Position numbers and translations under genes: made by a program. A stretch of 64,000 nucleotides of DNA from the NCBI GenBank assembly GCA_946542235.1, contig CAMNKK010000001.1, positions 48,771 to 112,770 of the forward strand, given 5' to 3'. The stretch's first letter is position 1; each line of letters starts with the position of its first letter. The DNA is from an uncultured Clostridia bacterium (GTDB taxonomy: Bacteria; Bacillota; Clostridia; Christensenellales; Aristaeellaceae). Shown here in pieces: positions 50,385 through 60,132 of the stretch. Under the pieces are notes generated by a model. The model had not been told where the DNA came from. It saw nothing but the letters and a program-made list of their open reading frames with translations, and made no database searches.

Positions 50385-51668
50385 TTACATTGCTCCGGAC
50401 CATACTATCCAGATGAACAGATAGCCGATTACCACAGCCGTCAGCGTAAATGGAACGCCGATCCGGAAAAAATCCCGGTTCTCCACCTCGTGGCCTTCCT
50501 TTTTCAGAATGCCGATGGCAGTCACGTTTGCGGAGGCGCCGAAGGGCGTAATGTTGCCGCCGAGGGTCGCGCCGGTCAGCAGTCCGAAATACAGTACATA
50601 GGGCGCTATACCCAGATCGCGGCTCAGTACCTCGATCACCGGCAGCATGGCTGCGACATAGGGAATGTTGTCAATGAACGCACTCAGGATCACGGAACCG
50701 AAGACAATCAGCGTATATAGTCCGAAAAGGCTGCCCTTCCCGATGGTGGAAAACCAGGCGGCGATCCGGTCAATGATCCCGGCCTCCCGGATGGAAGCCA
50801 CCACAATAAACAACCCGCAGAGCATGAGAAGGGTCTGGTAATCCATCTCTCTGGCGACCAGCCGCACGGATTCCGTATTCCTTTGCAGAATACAGCTGCG
50901 AATCAGGGTGACCAGAAATACTGCCATACAGATCAGACCGTTTTTCAGCGGATCGATCGACTCGGGGAATTCCACAAAGCTGGCGATAATCAGCAGGGCT
51001 ACGACCGAAATCATCATCCATCCCGGAAAGTAATCGCTGACCGGAGTCAGCTCCTGTTTTTCAATAGGCTCTCTGTTTTTCCTGAACAGCAGATACAGGA
51101 TTCCCAGCGTTCCGATTGCTCCCAGCTCCACTGCCCAGAAGATGCCCGGCCTGCCCTTCCACCAGATAAAGTCCAGGAAGGTCATGCCCGCATAGTCGCC
51201 AAGCAGGATGCTTGTGGTGTCCCCTACCAGAGTTGCAGCTCCCTGCAGGTTACTGCTTACGGCGATGGCAATAATGGCGGGAACAGGATTGATCTTCAGC
51301 TTCCTGCAGATCTCCATTCCAACCGGAGCCAGCATCAGCACGGTCGCCACGTTGTCCACAAAAGCGGAAATCAGCCCGGAGAAAGCCGCCAGGGCCACGA
51401 CCGCCCAGCAGGCATTCGGAACCCTGTTCAGAATCATGTCGGCCAGCCGGGAGGGCATTCCGGTTTCCACAAAGAGGGAAACCAGTCCCATCGTTCCGGC
51501 AATCATCATGATCACATTCCAGTTAATGTCGGGCAGCACCTCTCCCACAGGGAGCACACCGAAGACAACCATACAGACTGCAGCTCCGAGCGCAAACCAG
51601 ACCCGCCACTTGGAGAAGGCCAGCATGCCGGCGTACATAAGGATGAAAATAATCAGTGCCGTCGTCAT
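50385..51668 (-). CDS. ArsB/NhaD/SLC13-type permease
   Basis: A 427-residue ion-transporter-superfamily protein with about eleven transmembrane segments. Recognisable parts are VFGVLPVGEVLPDINWNVIMMIAGTMGL, FVDNVATVLMLAPVGMEI (the SNNxxT-like first half) and the second repeat FIDNIPYVAAMLPVI, plus ATLGGNITPFGASANVTAIG. The repeat FxDN(V/I) pairs are typical of ArsB and NhaD families. It could be a sodium or anion/arsenite exporter. The start MTTALIIFIL follows AAGGAAGT. No arsR or arsC neighbours, so arsenite export is not favoured. Confidence 0.85.
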   Translation of the reverse strand: MTTALIIFILMYAGMLAFSKWRVWFALGAAVCMVVFGVLPVGEVLPDINWNVIMMIAGTMGLVSLFVETGMPSRLADMILNRVPNACWAVVALAAFSGLISAFVDNVATVLMLAPVGMEICRKLKINPVPAIIAIAVSSNLQGAATLVGDTTSILLGDYAGMTFLDFIWWKGRPGIFWAVELGAIGTLGILYLLFRKNREPIEKQELTPVSDYFPGWMMISVVALLIIASFVEFPESIDPLKNGLICMAVFLVTLIRSCILQRNTESVRLVAREMDYQTLLMLCGLFIVVASIREAGIIDRIAAWFSTIGKGSLFGLYTLIVFGSVILSAFIDNIPYVAAMLPVIEVLSRDLGIAPYVLYFGLLTGATLGGNITPFGASANVTAIGILKKEGHEVENRDFFRIGVPFTLTAVVIGYLFIWIVWSGAM

Positions 51669-51739
51669 CAATCGTTCACGACTTCCTTTTTTACATGAAT
51701 TAGCTCCCGGAAAGGTACTACTATCCGGGAACCGCAGGC

Positions 51740-51750
51740 ATTCTACCACA
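51740..51750 (-). promoter_or_regulatory. Extended -10 promoter of the ArsB/SLC13-type permease gene
   Basis: TGTGGTAGAAT on the minus strand, about 70 bp before the start; no good -35 seen. Confidence 0.45.
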
Positions 51751-51819
51751 CATTCCCCGGAAAATAAAGGCGGAATTCGAAAAATATGCCCCTTTATTTT
51801 TCTGTTTTTTACTCCTTTT

Positions 51820-51853
51820 TGTGGTTTCTATTTGCATCAACCACATTCTGTGG
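51820..51853. promoter_or_regulatory. TGTGGTT/AACCACA inverted repeat over the topoisomerase promoter
   Basis: TGTGGTT (51820-51826) and AACCACA (51839-51845) form a perfect inverted repeat with a 12-bp gap that covers the -35; a third arm TGTGG (51849-51853) is the -10 extension. It could be an operator; coincidence with the TRTG element is possible. Confidence 0.45.
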
Positions 51854-51859
51854 TATAAT
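51832..51859 (+). promoter_or_regulatory. Promoter of the type IIA topoisomerase operon
   Basis: TTGCAT and a perfect TATAAT with a 16-bp spacer; CTGTGG precedes the -10 (TRTG extension). Confidence 0.75.
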
Positions 51860-51912
51860 AAACTGTTCTAAGATTTCAGGGAAACCCAGTTTTTCCCGAG
51901 GGAGTGGATTGT

Positions 51913-53901
51913 TTGGCATCGCAAACCTATAATGCCGGGAACATTCAGGTTCTTGAAGGGCTCGAAGCTGTACGGATGCGTCCCGGCATGTACATCGGCA
52001 CCACGTCCTCCAGAGGGCTTCATCACCTGCTCTGGGAGATTGTGGACAACGCCATCGACGAAGCGTCCAACGGCTATGCTTCAGAGATCACCGTAACACT
52101 GCACCGCGACGGCTCCGCCAGCGTCTTTGACAACGGGCGCGGCATGCCAGTGGATACCCATCCCACGATGGGTATTCCCGGCGTCGAAGTGATCTTTACC
52201 GTACTGCACGCCGGCGGTAAGTTCAACAACGAAAACTACAGCTATTCCGGCGGCCTGCACGGGGTGGGCGCCTCCGTGGTAAACGCCCTGAGCAAATGGC
52301 TCTCCGTGGATGTTTTTCTGAACTGGACGCATTACCGGATGGAGTTTACCAGCGAGTATAATCCTTCTGTCAGGAAGGTGGAAGCCGGGAAGCCTACAGG
52401 TCCCCTGCAGCAGCTGGGAAATACCAGAAAAAGAGGAACGCTGGTCCGTTTTCTTCCGGATCCCGAGATCTTTGAGGATGTCACCTTTCACGGAGATCAG
52501 GTCAGCCGCCGTCTTCAGGAGCTTGCTTATCTGAACAAAGGCGTAAAGATCACCTTCACGGACGAGCGGGTTCAGGACGCTGACAGCCGGACGAAAGTTT
52601 TCTGCTACGACGGAGGAATCGTGGATTATGTTCAGTATCTGAACGCCGGGAAAAACGCCCTCCACAGCGATGTTATCTATATGGAAGGAAAACGGGATAC
52701 CATTATCTGTCAGGCCGCCATCCAGTATACCGACGGGTTCAATGAATCCCTTTTCTCCTATGTCAACAACATCAACACGCCGGAAGGCGGCTCCCATGAA
52801 ACCGGTTTCAAAGCGGCATTCACAAAGTGCCTGAATGATTATGCGCGCAGAATCGGAGCCCTGAAGGACAAGGATCCCAACCTGTCCGGGGAGGATTTTC
52901 GCGAAGGTCTCACCTGTGTCCTGACCACCATGGTAAAAAATCCTCAATTTGAGGGACAGACAAAAGGACGCCTGGGAAACAGCGAAGTCCGGCCTGCGGT
53001 GGAAGCGATTATCACCCAGCAAATGACGGACTGGCTGGATAACCTGAAGAATCAGGAGACTGCAGCCGCCATCGTATCCAAAGCAGTCCGGGCTGCCCAG
53101 GCGCGGGAAGCCGCCCGCAAGACACGGGACAATATCCGGAAAGCTTCCGCCCTGGAGGCTGCGCCCCTGGTAGGCAAGCTTGCTTCCTGTACCGGCCGCA
53201 AGTGGGAAGACAATGAACTTTTCATCGTGGAAGGAGATTCCGCAGGCGGCAGCGCCAAGCAGGGCAGAGACCGCCGTTTTCAGGCCATACTTCCTCTCCG
53301 CGGAAAGCCGCTGAATGTAGAAAAAAAACATCTGGATCAGGTACTGGCCAACGAGGAATTCCGTTCCCTGATTACCGCTCTGGGCACCAGCATCGGGGAA
53401 TCCTTTTCCCTTGATTCCCTGAAGTACGGAAAGGTGATCATTCTTTCCGATGCGGATCAGGACGGAGCCCACATCCGCGCCATTCTCCTGACCTTCTTCT
53501 TCCGTTATATGAAGGATCTGATCAACGCCGGTCACGTATATATCGGAATGCCTCCTCTCTACAAGGTGCAGAAGGGTTCCAAAGTCATCTATGCCTATGA
53601 TGACAGGGAGCTGGCCAAAGCGACAAAGGCTGTGGGAAAGGGGTATACTCTGCAGAGATATAAGGGGCTTGGAGAAATGAACCCCGAGCAGCTCTGGGAA
53701 ACCACCATGGATCCCTCCCAGCGGAAGCTGATGCGGGTTTCCATCGAGGATGGCGCACTGGTCGAGCGGCTGACGACCATCCTGATGGGCGATAAGGTGG
53801 AGCCCCGGCGGGACTATATCAGTGAGCACGCGGACTTTAACCGGCCGGATGATTTCGAGCTGCCGGAAGCCCAGACCGCTGCTTCACGGGAAGGAGCGTG
53901 A
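51913..53901 (+). CDS. Type IIA DNA topoisomerase subunit B (GyrB/ParE family)
   Basis: ATPase/TOPRIM subunit of gyrase or topoisomerase IV, 662 residues. GHKL ATPase motifs are EIVDNAIDEA, FDNGRGMPV and YSGGLHGVGASVVNALS; TOPRIM motifs are FIVEGDSAGGSAKQGRD and ILSDADQDGAHIRAIL. The DADQDG form and the GRGMP-EVIFTVLHAGG block lean to ParE; most GyrBs have DADVDG. PLRGKPLNVEK and ITALGTSIGE lean to GyrB. The start is TTG, eight bases after GAGGGAG; a GTG three codons upstream overlaps the ribosome binding site. Followed by subunit A after 6 bp. Not beside dnaA/dnaN/recF. Confidence 0.93.
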   Translation: MASQTYNAGNIQVLEGLEAVRMRPGMYIGTTSSRGLHHLLWEIVDNAIDEASNGYASEITVTLHRDGSASVFDNGRGMPVDTHPTMGIPGVEVIFTVLHAGGKFNNENYSYSGGLHGVGASVVNALSKWLSVDVFLNWTHYRMEFTSEYNPSVRKVEAGKPTGPLQQLGNTRKRGTLVRFLPDPEIFEDVTFHGDQVSRRLQELAYLNKGVKITFTDERVQDADSRTKVFCYDGGIVDYVQYLNAGKNALHSDVIYMEGKRDTIICQAAIQYTDGFNESLFSYVNNINTPEGGSHETGFKAAFTKCLNDYARRIGALKDKDPNLSGEDFREGLTCVLTTMVKNPQFEGQTKGRLGNSEVRPAVEAIITQQMTDWLDNLKNQETAAAIVSKAVRAAQAREAARKTRDNIRKASALEAAPLVGKLASCTGRKWEDNELFIVEGDSAGGSAKQGRDRRFQAILPLRGKPLNVEKKHLDQVLANEEFRSLITALGTSIGESFSLDSLKYGKVIILSDADQDGAHIRAILLTFFFRYMKDLINAGHVYIGMPPLYKVQKGSKVIYAYDDRELAKATKAVGKGYTLQRYKGLGEMNPEQLWETTMDPSQRKLMRVSIEDGALVERLTTILMGDKVEPRRDYISEHADFNRPDDFELPEAQTAASREGA

Positions 53902-53907
53902 TCCTCA

Positions 53908-56397
53908 GTGGCCGGAAGGAAAGCAAAGGAAGCTCCGATCGTGAAGGATGATCCCTCCCGAATTCTGGATACCAGCATGGAAGACGTCATGCACAACAGC
54001 ATGATCCCCTACGCGGAGCATGTGATTCTTGAGCGGGCTCTTCCCAGGGTGGAGGATGGGCTGAAGCCTGTCCAGCGCCGGATTTTGTATACCATGATGG
54101 AGCTGGGAACCACTCCCGACAAGCCCCACCGCAAATGTGCCCGTATCGTGGGCGACTGTCTGGGTAAATACCATCCCCACGGTGATTCTTCTGTCTACGG
54201 TGCCCTGGTACACATGGCGCAGGACTTTTCCATGCGGGCTCCGCTGGTGGACGGTCACGGCAATTTCGGCTCCATTGACGGCGACAGCGCCGCAGCCATG
54301 CGGTATACGGAAGCCCGGATGGCTCCCCTGGCCCTGCAGATGCTGCGGGATCTGGAAAAGGACACGGTCCCTTTCCGTCTGAATTTTGATGATACCCTGA
54401 AGGAGCCCGACATGCTCCCTTCCCGTTTCCCCAATCTGCTGGTCAATGGTGCGAACGGGATTGCAGTTGGTCTCGCCACCAATATTCCGCCGCATAATCT
54501 GGGAGAATCCATCAGAGCCGTTATCGCGCAGATGGAAAACCCTGATATTTCCCTGGCGGATCTGATGAAGATCATCCCGGGGCCGGATTTTCCCACCGGG
54601 GGAATCCTGATGCAGAATGAGGAACTGATCCGGGGTTATGAAACCGGCCGCAGCAAGCTCACGCTTCGGGCCAGAGTTTCTGTGGAAGACGGCTCCGCCG
54701 GACGGAAGCTGATTGTCATTTCTGAAATCCCCTATCAGGTCAACAAGTCCGCCATGCTGGAAAAGATCCAGAAGCTCAGCGAGGAAAAGAAATCCATCCT
54801 GGGCGGGATCTATGATATCCGGGATGAAAGCGACCGGACCGGAATGCGGGCGGTGGTGGAGCTGCGGAAGGACGTAGATCCGCAAAAGGTCCTGGCTTAC
54901 CTGTACAAATATTCCGATCTGCAGATCACCTTCGGCGTGAACATGGTCGCCATCGCAGACGGCAAGCCCGTTCAGATGGGACTGAAGCAGATGATCCGCT
55001 ATTATGTGGATTATCAGAAAAAGGTGGTCACCCGCCGCACCCAATATGAGCTGAATCAGGCAAAAGCCCGGGCTCATATTCTGGAAGGCCTGATGATTGC
55101 CCTGGATAACCTGGATGAAGTCATCGCGCTGATCCGGGCCAGCAAGAGCCCCAGGGAAGCAAAGTTTGGGCTGATGGAACGCTTTTCCCTGTCCGAAATC
55201 CAGGCGCAGGCCATTCTGGATATGCGTCTGCAGCGGCTGACCAACCTGGAAATCGAAGCGCTGCGCAAGGAATATGCCGATATTCTGAAGCTGATCTCCC
55301 GCCTGGAAGGAATTCTCAAAAGCGAAAAGAAGCTGCTGAATGTTATCCGTACCGAGATGCAGGAAATCGCGGATCAGTATGCGGACGAACGCCGAACTGC
55401 CCTGGAAGTTCCTTCCGGCGCCCCGGTGGAAATGCCGGAGGAGGTACCCATGGCGGAGGATGCGCTGATCTGTTTCACCCGCAGCGGGTATCTGAAGCGG
55501 ATTTCACCGGCGCAGCTGAAGAGGTCTCCTCTTCCCGGGCCGGAGGAAAGTCTGGAGGACAGTCCCCGATTCCTGCTTCCCACAACGACGGGAGAAACGC
55601 TGTATATCATCACAAACCACGGAAACTGTTATCCTCTGTCGGTATCCCGTCTTCAGGAATTCCGTCCGCGGGACCGGGGTCAGCTTCTGTCCGGCGTACT
55701 GGCTGATCTGGAGGAAGAAGAACAGGCCCTGCTCCTGTTTACCGCGCTTCCCTCCGCCCTCTCCGGGAAGCCGGATCTGGTTTTTGTCACGGCCCAGGGC
55801 ATGGTCAAGCGGACCGCAGCCTCCGAGTATGCCGTCCGAAGCAGGAAATATCCCGCCATCGGGCTGAAGAAGGGCGACAGCCTGCTGAGTGTCCGGTTTG
55901 CGGAAGGTCCCGGCGACCTGCTCCTCATTTCCCGAAATGCGATGAGCATCCGCTTTCCCCTGGAATCCGTTCCCCTGCAGGGGCGCACGGCTTCCGGGGT
56001 CAAGGGCATATCCCTGGAGTCCGGGGATGAAGTCATTTGGTTCGGTCAGCTGGAGGAAAAATCCGAGCTGGTGCTTTTCTCCGACCGTGGCTGGGGTAAG
56101 CGCCTTCCTCAGGACCAGTTTGAGCCTCAGAACCGTTCAGGAAAAGGCGTACGCTGCTTCCCCTTCAACAAAAACGGTTCCAACGGGCGGATACTGGCAG
56201 GCATTTGCCTGACCGCGGAGGGCAGCGAATGTGATCTCCTGATTGCGCAGGTGCGCTCTCCGATGACCAGACTTCCCAAGAACGATATTCTTCTGCAGAA
56301 CAAGCAGGGAAAGGGCATGCCCTACATCATGGCGATTCTGGACGATGTCATTACCGGGATTACCGGCATACAACCCGTTTCTGATTCGGAAGCATAA
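53908..56397 (+). CDS. Type IIA DNA topoisomerase subunit A (GyrA/ParC family)
   Basis: DNA cleavage-rejoining subunit, 829 residues, GTG start 11 bases after AAGGAG. Catalytic Tyr133 lies in [10 protein letters not shown]; the quinolone region is [34 protein letters not shown] and the coiled-coil [15 protein letters not shown] are standard. The C-terminal beta-pinwheel has QNRSGKG at 741-747, a degenerate GyrA box (canonical QRRGGKG), which argues for wrapping DNA like gyrase. With a ParE-leaning partner, the pair cannot be named firmly as GyrAB or ParCE. Followed by ybaB after 59 bp. Confidence 0.93.
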   Translation: MAGRKAKEAPIVKDDPSRILDTSMEDVMHNSMIPYAEHVILERALPRVEDGLKPVQRRILYTMMELGTTPDKPHRKCARIVGDCLGKYHPHGDSSVYGALVHMAQDFSMRAPLVDGHGNFGSIDGDSAAAMRYTEARMAPLALQMLRDLEKDTVPFRLNFDDTLKEPDMLPSRFPNLLVNGANGIAVGLATNIPPHNLGESIRAVIAQMENPDISLADLMKIIPGPDFPTGGILMQNEELIRGYETGRSKLTLRARVSVEDGSAGRKLIVISEIPYQVNKSAMLEKIQKLSEEKKSILGGIYDIRDESDRTGMRAVVELRKDVDPQKVLAYLYKYSDLQITFGVNMVAIADGKPVQMGLKQMIRYYVDYQKKVVTRRTQYELNQAKARAHILEGLMIALDNLDEVIALIRASKSPREAKFGLMERFSLSEIQAQAILDMRLQRLTNLEIEALRKEYADILKLISRLEGILKSEKKLLNVIRTEMQEIADQYADERRTALEVPSGAPVEMPEEVPMAEDALICFTRSGYLKRISPAQLKRSPLPGPEESLEDSPRFLLPTTTGETLYIITNHGNCYPLSVSRLQEFRPRDRGQLLSGVLADLEEEEQALLLFTALPSALSGKPDLVFVTAQGMVKRTAASEYAVRSRKYPAIGLKKGDSLLSVRFAEGPGDLLLISRNAMSIRFPLESVPLQGRTASGVKGISLESGDEVIWFGQLEEKSELVLFSDRGWGKRLPQDQFEPQNRSGKGVRCFPFNKNGSNGRILAGICLTAEGSECDLLIAQVRSPMTRLPKNDILLQNKQGKGMPYIMAILDDVITGITGIQPVSDSEA

Positions 56398-56456
56398 GCT
56401 CCGGCAGGAAATCCGGTCATCACAGAATATGGTTATTATTTCGAGGAGGTAAAAAC

Positions 56457-56792
56457 ATGGCAAGACAGAATTTTGGCGGTTTCGGCGGCGGAAATATGCA
56501 GCAGCTGATGCGTCAGGCGCAGAAAATGCAGCAGCAGCTGCAGGAGGCCCAGGAAAAGCTGGATGAGGCGGAATATGAAGCTGCGTCCGGCGGCGGAATG
56601 GTGTCGGTCAAAATCAACGGCAAAAGAGAGCTGACATCCATCGTCATTGATCCCCAGGTTGTGGATCCTGATGATATCGAGATGCTGCAGGATCTGATTC
56701 AGGCTGCCGTCAACGAAGCTCTGCGCAAGGGTGAGGAAGCCAGGGAAGCCACCATGAGCCGGATGGCCCCGGGAATGGGTGGGCTGTTCTGA
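56457..56792 (+). CDS. YbaB/EbfC nucleoid-associated protein
   Basis: Small DNA-binding dimer of 111 residues. It has the Met/Gln-rich N-terminal coiled coil ([19 protein letters not shown]) and the conserved [18 protein letters not shown] and the acidic [18 protein letters not shown]. It is two bases before recR, the classical ybaB-recR arrangement, though dnaX is not next to it. A GAGGAGG site gives strong translation. Confidence 0.95.
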   Translation: MARQNFGGFGGGNMQQLMRQAQKMQQQLQEAQEKLDEAEYEAASGGGMVSVKINGKRELTSIVIDPQVVDPDDIEMLQDLIQAAVNEALRKGEEAREATMSRMAPGMGGLF

Positions 56793-56794
56793 GC

Positions 56795-57397
56795 ATGAGT
56801 GAAATCATTGAACCTATCGCCAATATGGCATCGGAGCTGAACCGTCTTCCCGGAATCGGGAAAAAAACAGCCCAGCGGCTGGCCTATTTTGTGGCTTCCA
56901 TGCCGCTGGAGGATGTCCGTTCTCTGGCCGTGGCTCTGTGGGAAGGACGGAAGGCAATCCGTTTCTGTGAAACCTGCGGAAATTATGCAGCCTCGGATAC
57001 CTGTGCCATCTGCGGGGATCCTGCCCGTCACAACGGGCAGATCTGCGTAGTCCGGGATCCGAGGGATGTTGCCGCCATGGAACGGATGCATGAGTATACC
57101 GGCCTTTATCATGTGCTGCACGGAACTCTCTCCCCCATGGACGGGATCGGTCCCGACCAGATTCGGATCAAGGAATTGCTTTCCCGGCTGGAAACAGAGC
57201 CTGTGGAAGAAGTCATTCTGGCAACCAATCCGGATGTGGAGGGAGAAGCCACAGCTTCCTATCTGGCCCGGCTGCTGAAGCCCATGGGGGTGCGCTGCAC
57301 AAGGATTGCCCACGGCGTCCCCGTCGGCGGAGACCTGGAATACACGGATGAAGTAACCCTGCAGAAAGCCCTGGAAGGAAGAAGAGAGATCGGATGA
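56795..57397 (+). CDS. recR: Recombination protein RecR
   Basis: Recombination mediator with RecF/RecO that loads RecA at gaps. The 200 residues have the N-terminal HhH ([16 protein letters not shown]), the zinc finger [16 protein letters not shown], the TOPRIM domain ([35 protein letters not shown]) and the C-terminal [19 protein letters not shown] motif here as [15 protein letters not shown]. Length is standard. Overlaps rmuC by 4 bp. Confidence 0.97.
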   Translation: MSEIIEPIANMASELNRLPGIGKKTAQRLAYFVASMPLEDVRSLAVALWEGRKAIRFCETCGNYAASDTCAICGDPARHNGQICVVRDPRDVAAMERMHEYTGLYHVLHGTLSPMDGIGPDQIRIKELLSRLETEPVEEVILATNPDVEGEATASYLARLLKPMGVRCTRIAHGVPVGGDLEYTDEVTLQKALEGRREIG

Positions 57398-58467
57398 TAA
57401 TTGATCTGCCCGTCTGGATTGCCCTGCTTCTTCTGGCCTGTCTGGTTTTGCTGGTCACGTTGCTTGTCAGGCAGAATCTGAGTCTGCATCGTCAGGAAGA
57501 AGCCCGGCTCCGTCAGGAGCACGGACTGGAGAACCTGGGGAATCAGCTGCTTGACCAGCTGGATTCCCAGCGGGATCAAACCATGGATTCCCTTTATCAG
57601 GGAAATCAGCACCTGATCACCACACTGAATCAGATCAGCCTGAACCAATCCACCCTCCTGGAAAACATGCTGGCTTCCGTCTACAAGGGAATGGGGGAAA
57701 TCCAGTCTGTCGCCGCCGGAGTCGGTGATCTGAAGAAGGTCATGACCAATGTAAAAACCCGAGGCATCTGGGGCGAAATGCAGCTGGGAAATCTGCTTCG
57801 CCAGACCCTCGCTCCCGGCCAGTACGGCGAAAACGTGGAAGTGGTTCCCGGGTCCGGGGAAAGGGTGGAGTTTGCCATCCGTCTGCCGGATCAGAACGGC
57901 AGCACCGTATGGCTTCCCGTGGACAGCAAATTTCCGCAGGAAAGCTATCTGCGGCTGGTGGACGCCTCCCAGAAGGGGGATGCTGCCGGTGCGGAGGAAG
58001 CCCGAAAGATGCTGATCCGACGGATCCGAGCGGAAGCAAAGACCATTTCGGAGAAATATATCTCCCCTCCGAACACCGCTGATTTCGCCATCATGTTTCT
58101 TCCCACCGAAGCTCTCTATGCCGAAGTGCTGCAAAGTCCGGATCTGGTGGAAAGCATTCAGCAGGAGCAGCGGATCATCATATCCGGTCCCGGATCCTTT
58201 TCCGCCATGCTCAACGCATTGCAAATGGGATTCCGCACCCTGACCATCGAACAGAGGGCGGCGGATGTGATGCATCTCCTGACGCTGATTGAAAACGAAT
58301 TCGGACGTTTCACGGACAGTCTGGAAGAATCCCGCCGCCGGTTGGATCAGGCTGAGGCGGCCATGGACACGGCATTCTCCAGGGCACGTTCCCTGCAGCG
58401 GCGCCTGAAGGAGATTGACGAGGAAGACTACAATCCCCATTCGGATAGCTCAAATTCATTTTTATAA
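57394..58467 (+). CDS. rmuC: DNA recombination protein RmuC
   Basis: A 357-residue RmuC family protein, thought to limit inversions at short repeats; its nuclease-like fold acts in DNA repair. Residues 7-28 are a hydrophobic N-terminal anchor ([17 protein letters not shown]), then a coiled coil, then the core with [66 protein letters not shown] and [19 protein letters not shown]. Overlaps recR by 4 bp and precedes galM by 20 bp. Confidence 0.94.
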   Translation: MIIDLPVWIALLLLACLVLLVTLLVRQNLSLHRQEEARLRQEHGLENLGNQLLDQLDSQRDQTMDSLYQGNQHLITTLNQISLNQSTLLENMLASVYKGMGEIQSVAAGVGDLKKVMTNVKTRGIWGEMQLGNLLRQTLAPGQYGENVEVVPGSGERVEFAIRLPDQNGSTVWLPVDSKFPQESYLRLVDASQKGDAAGAEEARKMLIRRIRAEAKTISEKYISPPNTADFAIMFLPTEALYAEVLQSPDLVESIQQEQRIIISGPGSFSAMLNALQMGFRTLTIEQRAADVMHLLTLIENEFGRFTDSLEESRRRLDQAEAAMDTAFSRARSLQRRLKEIDEEDYNPHSDSSNSFL

Positions 58468-58487
58468 TATGAAAGGAGAACTGTATT

Positions 58488-59555
58488 ATGTCCATCAAAT
58501 GTGAAATCTGGGGAAAATCCCCCAAGGGAAAAGACGTTCGCCGCTTTACCCTGACCAATGCCATGGGAGCCTCTGTTTCCGTCATTGAATGGGGTGCAAT
58601 TCTGCAGAGCATCATCGTCCCTGATGCCGGCGGAAACATGGCGGATGTGGCCCTCGGCTTTGATACCCTGGAAGCCTATCTGAAGCCCCACGGCAGCATG
58701 GGCGACACCATCGGGCGCTATGGCAACCGGATCGGCGCAGGCAGGTTCGCCATCGACGGCACGGAATATCAGGTTGCCCTGAATGATCACGGCATCAACC
58801 ATCTTCATGGCGGCAAGGTCGGCTTTTCTTCCCATTTCTGGACCGGTACCCCGAAGGAAGGAGATCATGAAGACTCCGTTTCCTTCCATCGTGTCTCTCC
58901 GGACGGCGAAGAAAACTATCCGGGCAATCTGGATGTGAAGGTAACCTATACCTGGAATGACATGTGCGATCTGATCATCCGCTATGAAGCGGTTACGGAT
59001 AAGCCCACCCTCTGCAATCTGACAAATCATACCTATTTCAACCTGGCCGGTCACGATCACGGCACCATCAAGGACCACGTGGTTTCCATCGATGCCGATG
59101 TGGTCACCAAGGTGGATGCCGGGCTGATTCCGACCGGTGACTATATGCCTGTTGTAGGCACCCCCCTGGATCTGCGGGACGGCCTGCTGGTGGAGGACGG
59201 GCTGGAAGTGATGGATTCCTGCCCCCAGATGATCCCCGCCGGCGGCTATGATCATAACTTTGTGCTGGCCAAGGGTGCCTCCATGGGATATGCTGCTTCC
59301 GTCTATCATGAGGAATCAGGCCGTTACATGGAAGTGCTGACGGATCAGCCCGCAATTCAGTTCTATACCGCCTGCACCACCCATCTGGAAGGCGGCAAGG
59401 ACGGTGCTTCCTATGGCCATTATTCCGGTCTTTGCCTGGAAACCCAGCATTGCCCCGATGATCCGAATCATTCCAATTTCCCCGGAACTACCATTCTCCG
59501 TCCAGGCGAGAAATATGACACAACCACCATCTACGCCTTCCGCGCAGATGACTGA
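58488..59555 (+). CDS. galM: Aldose 1-epimerase
   Basis: Interconverts alpha and beta anomers of galactose, glucose and related sugars. The 355-residue protein has GDTIGRYGNRIGAGRF, the catalytic His in NHTYFNLAGHD, DYMPVVGTPLDLRDG, YDHNFVLAKG and the catalytic glutamate in YSGLCLETQHCPDDPNH. All catalytic residues are present. AAAGGAG precedes the ATG. Last gene of the topoisomerase-ybaB-recR-rmuC run, ending at a terminator; its sugar target may relate to xylB, which lies convergent. Confidence 0.95.
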   Translation: MSIKCEIWGKSPKGKDVRRFTLTNAMGASVSVIEWGAILQSIIVPDAGGNMADVALGFDTLEAYLKPHGSMGDTIGRYGNRIGAGRFAIDGTEYQVALNDHGINHLHGGKVGFSSHFWTGTPKEGDHEDSVSFHRVSPDGEENYPGNLDVKVTYTWNDMCDLIIRYEAVTDKPTLCNLTNHTYFNLAGHDHGTIKDHVVSIDADVVTKVDAGLIPTGDYMPVVGTPLDLRDGLLVEDGLEVMDSCPQMIPAGGYDHNFVLAKGASMGYAASVYHEESGRYMEVLTDQPAIQFYTACTTHLEGGKDGASYGHYSGLCLETQHCPDDPNHSNFPGTTILRPGEKYDTTTIYAFRADD

Positions 59556-59568
59556 GATGCAAACTGAA

Positions 59569-59602
59569 GGGAGGACAAAGCTGCTTTGTCCTCCCCCTTT
59601 TG
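59569..59602 (+). terminator. Terminator after galM
   Basis: A 12-bp perfect stem GGGAGGACAAAG / CTTTGTCCTCCC, followed by CCTTTT. Confidence 0.93.
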
Positions 59603-59630
59603 TATCCTTTTCCTGTCTTTCATGTTTCGG

Positions 59631-59664
59631 AAAAGAGCCCGGCTTTCACTGCCGGGCTCTTTTT
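59631..59664. terminator. Bidirectional terminator between galM and nrdR
   Basis: A 12-bp stem AAAGAGCCCGGC / GCCGGGCTCTTT with a 7-nt loop, followed by T-runs on both strands. Mainly serves xylB-nrdR. Confidence 0.92.
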
Positions 59665-59670
59665 CATGAT

Positions 59671-60132
59671 TTACATTTTGTGCTCATCCACCAGTTTCTG
59701 CAGCTCCTGCATAAAAGTGCCCAGATCTGTAAATTTACGGTACACAGCCGCAAAGCGTACATACGCCACATCATTCAGATTTTTCAGCTCCATCATGACA
59801 ATGTCACCGATCTGCTCCGTGGGAATCTCCCCGTCCATGGTTGCGTAGCATTTCTGCTCCACCCGTGATACGATCTGATCGATATCCTGCATACTGACAG
59901 GCAGCTTGTCACAGGCATGGATGATCCCCGCCTTGATTTTCTGGCTGTCGAACATCTCACGCCGCCCGTCCTTTTTTACGACGAAAAGCGGATTCAGCTC
60001 CACCTTTTCATAGGTGGTAAATCTTTTTCCGCAGTTGATGCATTCCCGCCTGCGGCGGATGCTGTTCCCGTCGTCCGTAGGTCTGGAGTCGATTACTTTG
60101 CTGTCCGTGCAGTTGCAGTACTGACATCTCAT
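59671..60132 (-). CDS. nrdR: Transcriptional repressor NrdR
   Basis: Represses ribonucleotide reductase genes in response to dATP/ATP. The 153 residues have an N-terminal zinc ribbon (MRCQYCNCTDSKVIDSRP, CINCGKRFTTYE) and the ATP-cone domain (VVKKDGRREMFDSQKIKAGI). Both cysteine pairs are intact. It overlaps the xylB stop by 4 bp, an unusual operon partner. No nrd genes or NrdR boxes were recognised nearby. Confidence 0.96.
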   Translation of the reverse strand: MRCQYCNCTDSKVIDSRPTDDGNSIRRRRECINCGKRFTTYEKVELNPLFVVKKDGRREMFDSQKIKAGIIHACDKLPVSMQDIDQIVSRVEQKCYATMDGEIPTEQIGDIVMMELKNLNDVAYVRFAAVYRKFTDLGTFMQELQKLVDEHKM

